A stretch of 64,000 nt of DNA. It comes from Paragorgia papillata (taxonomy: Eukaryota; Cnidaria; Anthozoa; Scleralcyonacea; Coralliidae). The notes beneath the pieces were generated by a model. That model was given only the letters and a program-made list of their open reading frames with translations. It had not been told where the DNA came from and did not search any database. Position numbers and translations under genes: made by a program. The stretch spans positions 337,001 through 401,000 of the forward strand of contig JAWNZC010000236.1 in NCBI GenBank assembly GCA_035771165.1, written 5' to 3'. Numbering within the stretch: position 1 is the stretch's first letter; each line of letters opens with the position of its first letter. Positions 13,101 through 25,100 of the stretch are shown piece after piece.

Positions 13101-16100
13101 GGAAACACCGCCCGTGAAAACATGTTCAAAACATGTTTAAAAGTTAACCGTTTTGAAATTGACACCGTGGAATTGGCAAGACGTGAGTGGCTAAGAGCAC
13201 AAACATGTTCGTATCGAAGGGAAACATAATATGTTTCCAAGGGAAACTTTTATGTTTGACGTTGAAATAGAACATGTTTTGACGGGCAGTGTTTCCACTT
13301 AGGTGCAAGCGACTGTAGTTTCTTCATACTGATTTAAGTATTGATTATTGATTGAACTACTGAACTAATTTCTTACTTTTTATTACTTGCATCAAATGTT
13401 TGCAGACATTGATCATATCCTTTAAGTTTTCCTGCAGTTTTTGTAACAACATAAATGTCTTCCCTTTTAATATTGGACTGCTTGATAGCACAACCAACTT
13501 CTGCCTCATTTCTACATAAAAATGTGAATGTCAAGAAGTATAGTATATATGTCCAAAAATATAAGGACTGTGTAAGCATATTATTTAATGAGTATTACTG
13601 TACATGTTGACTCCAAAAAGTAATGTCAATTTTTCAATTTCTCTACATCAATAATCTTCAAAAATAGCAATCCTCCAAAAAGTAACAACCACTCAAAAAT
13701 ACGACATTAAATTTAACTGATATAACTTTTTATGTATCAATCAAATCCAAGCGTGCCCCCCCAAAAAAACCCAACCCAACCAACCCACAAAAAAAACACT
13801 GCCAGGCATTTGACACATTGGACCTTTCCATATATATATTAACAAATCCACAACTTGCGCAGTTAGGATAACAAGGTACTTGTAACTAACCTGTTAAATT
13901 ATTCAAATTATTTAAATTTACGTCAGCAAATCATAATTTATAAGTTCGGTTGTATTACGAAATAATTTTTCAACGATCATGACAAAAGAAATCCTTGCCA
14001 GATAAAATGGTTTCAACTAAAATGTACATTAATATTACTATGGAAAAAGACAAAAGAAAGAAGGCTAAGAAGAGATGTGACAGCGAGAAGAGGCAACAAT
14101 AAATACGACTTAAAACCACTGAAAAAAGGCCTAAAAATTGCGATAAAGACCGAAAATGATGCCGACCGAAATTGTAACTAAAAGAACAAAGATGTGTCCT
14201 GAAACTGTTCAAAGCCGGTAAAGAATTCTGCTCTGGTGTATTCTGCTTAACGCGAGAGAGAATGATGAAGAAATCTTGAAAACAAACGGCTTTTTAGATC
14301 TCGAAGAGAACTGAATGATGCCTTGTCATATTTATTTGTCAACAACTCAAAAAAAGCTGTAAGAAACCGAACAAGAAAAACAATGTGAAAAGAGTAGACT
14401 GAATTGACAGTGTTTGTGGTGACAAAAGCAGAAGAAAGTTTAACGGTATGAGATTCGTATTTACCATGCAGTTTAGCCGATTTATATAAAACGGAAGAAA
14501 TCTTGAAAATGAAAATCATTATAAATAATATCTTGTCTAGAGTTGTCTTTGGACGCTAGGACGTTGGCATTGTGCACTATTTATATCTGTTGTTGAATTA
14601 AAATTTGTCTTTAATATTGACTTTGCATGTTCTTTCGGTGTGTCAATACATGACTACAGATGAACTTTGCTAATTAATTTTCTGGGGTGTTTTCTGTGGG
14701 TACAAAAATGGATATAAAGCGGGCGAGGGGTTGTTGCGTTCATGTATTTCTAGTTACTAGGGTGATTGATTGGTTAAACCTGTATCAGATTAGCCTATGA
14801 AATTTGTAGCCAAATATACCCTGAATTACATGAAAGTGAGGTTCGTACCGTTTCCTATCAGAGCTTTTCACTCCTTTCTTGTCTTACCGCGCACTATAAT
14901 ATTATTAGAGAAAACCTCTGGAACCAAAATTAATTAGCAAAGTTGTCTAGTCATATATCGACACACCAAATAAAGAACATGCAAAGACAATATTTTAAAA
15001 ACCCGAGATGAACCAAATAACAAATTTTCATTCAAAAATAGATAACAGTGGCCAAAAAAGACACAATGCCAACGTCCTAGCGTCCAAAGGCAACTCCAGA
15101 CAAGATATTATTTATCTCAAACTCATTAATAATTCATGAGACAATCAGCCAATTATACAATTAGTTCATTCAATCACCTGATTGAAGTTGGATACTCCAG
15201 TAAAGCCCAAAATATTAGATGAAAACCGGTGTTCATCTAATTCGTAAGATCTTAATTATCGACGCAAAACAAACAAGTTGCTGTATGAATAAATTTTACA
15301 CACATTCATGAATAAAATCTCATGAGGGTTTATTTTAATGTATTTTTCAATTGAAATCACTCGATTGAGATGCCGTATCAACAACTCGTTTATCGTGTTT
15401 TATCGGTGGAATCCAAACACTCGAAAACAATAAAACCACTCGGCCTTTGGCCTCGTGCTTTCATCATGTTTTCTCGTGTTTGGATCCCCTGATGAAACAC
15501 TGAAACTCGTTGTTGCATGATATATTACATATTGATTTTCATTTTCAAGATTTATTCCGTTTTAACTCAGCTAAACCGGTAAATACGAATCTGAGGAATC
15601 TCCCACCGTTAAACTTACTTCAGCTTTTGTCACCACAAACACTACCAATTCAGTCTACTCTTTTCAGATTGTTTTTCTCGTTCGGTTTCTTACGGCTTTT
15701 TTCGTTGTTGACAAATAAATATGACAAGGCATCATTCAGTTCTCTTCAAGATATAAAAAGCCGTTTGTTTCAACATTTCTTCATCATTCTCTCTCGAGAA
15801 TACACCAGAGCAGAATTCTTTACCGGCTTTGAACAGTTTCAGGACACATCCTTGTTCTTTCAGTTACATTTCTGTCTGCATCGTTTTCGGTCTTTATCGT
15901 AATTTTTAGAATTTTTTCAGCGTTTTTTTAAGTCATATTTATTGTTGCCTCTTCTCGCTGCCACATCTTTTCTTAGCCTTCTTTCTTTGGTCTTTTTCCA
16001 GCTGTTGGTAGAGTTCGTCTGTTTGTAAATTGTTTCCATGGTTGCTAAATATGACACCCTCCATGGTGAATAGAGGGTACTTTTATAAACATGATAACTA

Positions 16101-19100
16101 AAATAAATAATGATAAAAATTTGAAATAACTTTTATTTAGTCACATACAATATTATCTAGGAGGTAAACTAGAATATTTTCTTTACCATTTACATAGCAG
16201 CCACAATTAAGATTTAATTTGCTTTCCGGGAATACAGGAAATCTCTACAATTTTTTTAGTACTTTTGGTACTCCGAGAGAAATGTATACTGTTATTCTTA
16301 AAAATTTGTTCAAAAACTCATTAATACTTCATGAGGAAAATTCAAAAGAAATTAAAGTTTAATCAGTGTTTTTATATGTGATAAAGATACCTCCTGATTT
16401 ACATAAACTTTAGCTTTGATTTTCTCGGCTTAGACAAGGTTATTTTTCAAACTTACTACGCCAATGAACTTACCAAGTGGTTCGTTTTGGAAGCCGTTCA
16501 ATAAACTCGTAGTTCGTGTTTTATCAGATATAAAAACACTCGGCTTCGCCTCGTGTCTTTATATCTGATAAAACATTCTGCTCGTTTATTAAACAGTACC
16601 GCAGATAGCTTAAATACTCATTGAGATATGATACATGAAATATCAGGGATCGGGCCATTTTGACAAATTGAGAAAAACAGCTTGAAAGTTTAGATAAAAA
16701 ATGTTATGTTCATGGTTCGTCCCAAAAGCCTTACAGCAGCAGTAAAAGGGTTGAAATGCCATTTAGAACAAGAAAGCACTCAGAGTAAGTTGCAATCCCG
16801 CGCAAGTGTTATCCCGCGGGACTGGGAGCGCCTCATTTGCGAGAGACGTTGTAATGGCGCCAAGACGTAGGCGCGAGACTTACTAACATATCTCAATAAT
16901 ATGCCGGTCTAAATTTTTAAAAAAATGTTTAGGCCTAGCTAGACTAAAGTTCGGGTCTCCGTCGGTTCTTTGATGCAACCTCCACTAGATATTAAACAAC
17001 AACGACCAAATATCGCGCTGTTCGACTTCTCGGTCCTTTGTTAAATCATAAGCAGATCGACTATGCATGGAACCTTATTTCGACGGTGTGACACCTTGAC
17101 ATTGAACTAGGACTGACATGTTTGGCTTTTGACCCCGAATTAGATTTTTAGGGGTTAAATTTGGAAAATTCCCAATTCTTTAGAACTGGGGATCCATGTC
17201 GAATATCCATAATGCAATTCGAGAGTAGTTTGCAGGGCGGTGAATGGTTATGGAATTTCTAACAATTGTCGATTTTGTGACCTTGCTATCTTGGGATCCG
17301 CGCGTTCTTGTTATTTCATAATATATAAAAAATACTTAATTTGCGTTCATATGGGAAGCGAGGCAGCCCGGCTAGGTGAGACTCCACCTTGAGCTAGGAG
17401 GGATTCCGGTGAAGTGGGATGAAAATTTTCCATATGAACACAAATTTGCTGCTGTCGTAAAACATTACGGCCTCCACATCGTAAGATTGACCGATGGTGT
17501 AGTTAGGAATGCCCTCGATATATATTTCTTTACCCCTTTCTCCTGACGTCGGAAGTGCAATGTCACACTTTACAAAGGAGAAAATTACCGTATCTTTTAT
17601 TCGAGGTGCCTTTTCAAATACGCTTTCCCCCCCGAAACCATGGATCGGAAAATAACTATTGAAGGTAATTTGAGCCAAAGTAATGTATATATTTTCTCGC
17701 TTAAATGGAGACCGCCAGACTCATCGCGGGTTTATCTGATCGAGATGTTTCAACCGTTCGAGGTCTACAGGTACAGACTATCCGAATGCCAAATATTTGT
17801 ATGTTTGTAAGTTTGAGTACATGTGCGTTTTATGGCATTATTTATCCGTGGCGTCATATCGTCTCAAAATATAAGTCAACATGAACTTGATGTTCGCCAT
17901 ACTGAGTACTGAATCAGACATTTAATTTGCAATTTGCAAATTAAATGTCTGATTCAGTACTCAGAATGTAAATTAGGTAAATATCATAGCATCAAGTCTC
18001 CAATTTCACTGCATATTTTATCGTTCGTTACATTTCAGAGAGTTTCCTTTACAATCGCCATGTGTATAAAATATTATAAATAACAAACACCGTTCAACCA
18101 TATTAAAAACATTTTCTGCCAGGCGCTTCGTCTCCGCTTCCTCTGCCCGCGCGTTCTCTGTCATAAGCGCCTGGGTACGAGGCTGACTCATTGATTACTC
18201 AGAGAAAGGGCGTTCGCTCGACTTCCTGTTGAATCTTTAAATAGTTGTAACCTAGCAACGTGCGTTTCAAATTTCACTCATTCATGAGAATGACTGTTCA
18301 ACTCAGGGACGGCGGAGCGGGTTTTCAAGTGGGGGGTGGGGAGGGGGGGTGGGCTATGAGCGCCGAAGCCGTGAGAAGCTAGGGGGTCTGGGGGCATGTT
18401 ACCCCAGGAAAATTTTTGATTTTCTATTAGCCCCTGAAACGCTAAAAAAAAAAATAATAATTATTATAGATAGTGATAAACCAGAATTTTATAGTCTATT
18501 TTAACAGTCTTTTGCACAGGGTTCGAGATTTGCGGTATCCCAGTATCCCGACCAGGGCGCTTATATACCGGTGTCAAGCGAAATTTATGACCTCTGCGAA
18601 ATACATGACCAAGCGTGACGGGTCATGTATTTCGCGCGTGTAGGTGCGAAATACATGACCGCTTGCTAAATATCTGAGGCCTGGGTCGAACCATAATGGC
18701 CGTCGAAGGAAACGAATTAATCTAATGTTTATATAATATAAGATGTTTATAATGTATCGCATCCACCTCCGAAACTGGATTTAATTTGATATTGATGAAG
18801 GACGATGGAAGGCACACCTTATCAGCCGAAAACAAGCCAAGGAACTATCTGCTCTCCGCGAGATTTCGCCACATTCAGAAAGATTTCAGTGGTTTAGCTT
18901 CTTCCTTGACAGAAATTCATGATAGATTGGTAGGAACGTTTAATTTTCTGTGGAAGTATTCATCAAGGCCATGAATATCTTATATTTGCAACGAGACTGT
19001 CAAGACATACTATATATTGTCATTTTTTTTCACCCACAGTATTTGTCAGTATATCACCTATTCACCTACTGCAGTACATGTTCTTTCAATCATGATACAG

Positions 19101-22100
19101 TAGATCCTTGATACCAACACAACAACTATGTGTTATGAAATAATACACATCTCTCCTTGGATCAGTTGAGTGTAAACTGTAATGGATTATGACCAATGAA
19201 ATTTATAACGCCATAAACAGCATGAGACACTCTGAATTCAGAGTGAAGACAGCTTCACCCCATAATAAAGAGTCATGGTGATTCATCATTCACACATGTT
19301 TTATAAACAGTTGTGCAAAACAACAACCACATACATAATCGGAAAAGTGGTAGTAATTTGTATTTTAAATAATAAAATTATTTCTCTGCTTTTTTCAATA
19401 ATTACTATGAAAAACCAAAAGTAGCCACCCTTCTTATCACAAAAAACCTTCTTTTGTGATAATAATTTCTAGTAGAATTATAGTTTTAGGTGTAGGGTTG
19501 GTTAGACAAGACAATTTTTATTTAGTACCATATTTACATAACATATATAGGGAGTAGGTACAGTATAATTATACAATGATGAGCAAATGTAGCTCTCCAC
19601 GTGCTCCTAGACCAGGCACTTTGTAATTTTACTCTGTAAAATGCAAGATGGTTTTACTATTTAAGAGAGAGCCTTTAGGAGTCCAAAGGGTTAATAAGTT
19701 CTGTTCAAGCACAAAAAAAGAAGTTCCTAAATTTGCAATTATAGTGTTATATCATACTGTAAGTAGTGTTATACAGTGGCGGACACTAGGGGGGGGCGAT
19801 CGCCCCCAAATAATTTTAGCTGAAGCTTTTATTTTGAAAAGTGGAAGCACAAGAAAGTTTTCATTTCAAGAAGTGGAAGCACTACTTATTAGTTATTACA
19901 ATAACAACAGCAGCAAAATGGCGTGTTTTAATAAAAACAAGCGAAAGTATTCTAATCCCACAAAAACAAAAGCATGCGCAGAACGGAGTCATAGACGAAC
20001 TATGCATAGACTGATCAAATTCTGATATTTATATATTTTAAAAGAAATATGTGGATTTCACTCGCTTAGCGAATAAATTTTACATTGTCATTGGCGTGTT
20101 AATTAAACCACCTTGCAATTCCATTCACAAATGTAGATAATCATCTAGAATATTTTCTCTGAAATGTTGTTTTTTTATGCTTAGCATGTGATTTATAACA
20201 AAATGCACCATTAAAATAGTGTTTTGAAAACCTAAAATTTTTTACAAAATGTGTTCTCAGAATGCTGCAAAAGCCATTTCAGAGATCCAAATTTTAAAAA
20301 TTTTCCGGGGGGGCATGCCCCCACACCCCCCTAGAAGGCTCGTGCTTTCAGCACTCGCCCCCCGAATATTTCGTCAAGTGTCCGCCACTGGTGTTATATA
20401 AATGTTGTAATATATAAAATAGTATTATATACATTACCGGTAGTGTTGTAATTACAATATAAGCTGAGAAAGATCATTATAATATAAATATATCCTGTAG
20501 CTTTGAAAGGCACATTCAAGAAAGCTTATAGAAATCTTAATGCTGGTGCCAGTTGTTCAAAGGTTGATTAGAGCTAATACTGGGTGAAATGTTTTATTTC
20601 AGTCCATTCCGACAAATATGTAGTGTTATAATTTCAAACTTCACTAGCTTGCTGTTGCACACAGGATTTACTTTGTACATGATTTCCGAAATAGCTGTGT
20701 AGGCTAAAAGTTCACTTGATAAAAAACCTTTACCACTTATCAATTATTATGCAGTTGCCCTGACAAGAAGTAGCTTAACTTTCCTAAGCAAGTCCAGAGA
20801 ATTGCTCTCAATATTTAAATAATCCAGGATTAACCTAATTTACTTTTGAATAACTGGGCCCAACTGTATAATTAAATAAATGACTGTTAACAATAAAAGT
20901 TTTGGGAAAGGGCAGTTGAAAGTCAACACCAATGCAGCTACCATGAAGAAATTGACCACGTCAGTCACAACCAAGCCAGTCTTCATTGTCATCTTTCCTG
21001 CAGATTTTGCATACAGCTGTATTTCTTCCACTGCAACAAAAAAAGAATTGCATGTACATGTAGTATGCTGCAAATATTGTTCAATTTAAGACTTTAGTGG
21101 TTTATTTTTCCCTCGTTACTGATGCTTATTTGGCATATTGTGGAATGCAATTTGATCCTAAAAATATATACTTCTGACTGTGGAGGGTAAAACAGAATCT
21201 CACAGTTAGAAATTAACAATGTAACAAAGAAAAACTATTCTGGCAGTTGATGGCATAACAACAACATTTTGCAATGGTTGCAAATTGTGAAATTGACTAT
21301 TACACTTAAATTAATTAAAGGACAACATCTTGCACAGAGGCCTATAACAAAACCAATAACACTTTACGTAAAACCAACAATGTTTATAGTGCAAGTGAAT
21401 TATTTCTTTACACATGTTTGTTCCTAAAAATAATACACTAGTATCGAGATAATCTTTATAAATAATTATAGTATGAATACAACAGTCTGATCCTCGGGTT
21501 ATCTGAACCGAGTTCTACGTACCTTATATTTACAGCTTTTCGATGGAGGCTTGATCGCTGCAACGCCAACACAGCCAGTGATAGTGTCAGTTGTTGAATT
21601 AGCCATTTGTTGACAAAATATCAGCGAAAAACGAGAGTAAGGAAGGTTGTAAACGACTGTAGAGATTCAGCTGGAACAGTTGCGAAATATATGAGCCAAA
21701 GTCTATCATGCGCATCATCTGCGCATGTGCAAAACCATAATAGTCATGTATTTCGCAGGTCACAAATTTCGCGTTACACCGGGCGGTGCAACGGGAATGG
21801 GAGAGCTGATCGACGTGTGATGCGGGGCCTGGCAACGAGTAATTGATATTCACCGGTCAGCGGTTGTTACAATGGTTGATAACACTACTCTTTTCCTTAT
21901 ATCGATTCATAAGGAAAAAAATGTTGATAAAGCGGTAACATTAAAATAAAATTAAAACAAAACCATAAATATGGCTAGCAAAGTGGATTTAAAAAATATT
22001 TCAAGTTTGAGTTGGATGACACTAATAGTGAAGATAAGGTATCAAAGCATTCAACATTGAGAGTACAACTGGTTCAAGTATTTTCATTAAAAATGTAATA

Positions 22101-25100
22101 ACTGTTTACAAACTCTGGCAACTATTTTTTACACAAAGCAGATAAATAAATAAAAAATTATTACATTGGCACTAGCACCAGCATTGGATTCCACTAAATT
22201 TGGTTTAAAATAAGAATTTGTGAATGGTATATCTCAGAGTTATTTCAAGACTTTCAAGCTTGTTTTCATGAAGTTGAAGGTGAAGAAGAAAGCAGTTGAC
22301 TTGAAGAAAACTTTTGCAAAAACCACTCATGGAAACAAATCATTTTTCCACCAATACCACAAATTCTTTAGAACTGACTGTTTTTCACTCAAAAACAACT
22401 CCAGCAAATTCTGCAGCATTTTTGGTCAACTGGAAGTAAACATTCCTAGAGACTGTAAAAATGAAAAGATATATGCTTGTCAGAGAGTAATTACTCAACC
22501 ACTTGATAGACAGTTGACAGTGATAAAGAGGCAATAAGGCACTGAATAATCATATTGAGTATGCTTAGAACTGGTACTCATTTCTTGGATTTAGGATTTG
22601 ATAGTTATCATGTAATGTTTTAACATACAGCACATTGAATTAACATGTTACAGTTTGTAAATCTAATAATCTTCTGTTGAAGATTGGTTGGTATAGATTC
22701 AACATATGCTGCAGGTTTATTGCTTTCCGGCAGATAACAGCTCGACCTAGGTTGTTTTTACCAGAAACAGCAAAGCAAAGTTAAAATTTCTTAAGAAATT
22801 TCATGAGCAAGTACAATTGATTCTTATGAATTGAATTGTTGGTATTGTATAAGATAGATAAGGCCGTGCTTTGACCAATTGAAGAAATAAGTTCTTTTGA
22901 GGATTTAGCTCGTTTTATATACGTGGAAGAATATGTGACAAGGTTAGTTTTCTTTTACTCTGAAAATTGCTGAAACTTGCTTACGACATTACAATCCTGA
23001 CGCGACATATTTTTTTAAGTTTGCAAACGCCATGCATAAGCACAGGTCAATGTTCGATAGAAGAAACCTCTTGCTTCCACACAGTACACCAAGTTTCAGG
23101 GTCAAAATAAAAAATTGATCAATCACAAATTGTTTTATTTCTACCAAATATGAAAATGATACTTCTTACCTATGTCACAGTAAAATCTCACGGTGTTGGC
23201 AATGTTTTAACACACAATGCGCCGACTATACTTCCAAAAACTCGTATTATAATAAATCGAATAAAGAAATGAATCTGTTTAGAAATTACAATCATTTTGT
23301 TTCAACAGTCCGGAAACTTAAGGAATACAATGACACGGTTAAAGAGAATCGCCGTATGTCAAAACAACACGTCTTGTTTATATTTCTTACAAAATTTGAA
23401 AGGTTAAACAGCTAGAAATCAAGCATTGATAAGGGTCGAGTTTCAGCCACGATATCTCAAAATGATCATCTCCGATTTTAACAAGAATTTTAACAAAACA
23501 AGAGTAAGATAATAAACTTCAACATACCTGAATCTCTAGCCGTTGGTAGTAGAAGAACATACAATGCGCTCGTGGTGAAGTTTAGCCTCCATGAAAGGCA
23601 TTAAAAGCCATGGACATTATCCAAAATAAATTCTCTTTGACACTAGTTTCTACACAAAATACATACTGCTGCAGTAATAGAAGTAATATTTTATCTGTAA
23701 ATCCAATCAATTTCTTCTCACATGAAAAACTTAATGAAAAAATAGTGATAATCTTCGGATACACGAATTGCTGCTTTTGCTCGAATTTTCTTCAAAACTC
23801 GCTCGTGCCAGTCTACTTCCGCATCACACGTCGATCAGCGAATTGACTGGCGTTGCGCCGCCCGGTATATAAGCGCCCTGATCCCGACGATACCAGATTT
23901 TGAAACCTTGGTATCCCATTGGGATACCAAGAAAATCTTGCTAAAATATCAATATTAACCAAGATAACTATATCATAGAAATTACTTTAAGTCAGAAAGA
24001 AGTTGGCACCCATTTCAGCGTGTTTTATTCCATTTTCGTTAACACAATGTAAGTTAAATCACGGTTTAATACGTAGCTGGCATGCAATTATTTCGCGAAA
24101 ATCTGACCTTCTGCCCACGTTCCTCCCACCAGCGGTCTCGCATCTTATCACCGTAACTACTTCATGTTAGACCTCAGTATCCATGCAAAGGAGAGAAAAT
24201 GCCCAATCAATGCCCAAATCTGTTGATGAGATTATTGAAAGTATTTGACAGCTGAGATATAATCAATTCAATAGACCTTTCCGCATGAAATGAATGGATC
24301 ACGTGATCTTTCATTTTGACATATCTGATTGGCTAATGTCCAATGTTTGTCCGAAGTTTTGGATGTCCGAAGTCAGTTACGAGAGCCAATCAAATCTCTC
24401 AACGTGTTATCCACGCACTTCATGCGGAAAGGTCTATTGAAGTGGGAAGCTCGCTCTTCATTTATTGTAGGTTCTTTAAGTTCATAACATCTGGATATTA
24501 AGATAGAAGCACCGTGTATTTTCTGGTATCAAAAGTTTGGATACCAAATTTTCATTTGGGATACCAAGTTCAGAGATGCTGGTATCCCTTGGGGATACCA
24601 CCGAAAAATTTTAATCTCAAACCCTGACTTCACTAACCTCAATTATGCAATAAACCATAAACTAACTGGCAGTATGAAATTATCATTTAAAATAGTACTG
24701 TGATGATGGGCGCAGTTTCATGGAAAATACTTTTTTAATTCGCTCAGGATTCATGCACAAACCTTACCATTCTATTTTCATTATGATATATTCAAATATT
24801 TTTAAAGAACACACTGTACACAATAACCTCAATTTATTAAAGTTATTCCAGAAAAAAGTGCCCCCCTCTCAGCTCCACCATCCCTGACAGAAAATTCATT
24901 CAATTTCCATAGGAAATCATGCAATTTATCGCAAATCGAAGCCGTTGTGAAAAGAATAGCTATCCGTTTTCTTTTGTTTGGCAAAAACTAGGCTTTGGCT
25001 TGGAATTTAAGACAGAAATTAAGCAACACTGCACATGGAAACGAAATTGTTATCCAGGCAACTGTCATGCTCAAATAAAAAAAATAATACACAATTTCGG

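Noticed and set aside
17394..17678. 94-codon minus-strand ORF
   Set aside because: No recognised motif, splice support or neighbour; left unassigned in an intron.
20840..21073. Hydrophobic minus-strand ORF with an acceptor-like upstream sequence
   Set aside because: Lies within a hAT-type element and shows no family resemblance; its end falls in an apparent dispersed repeat.
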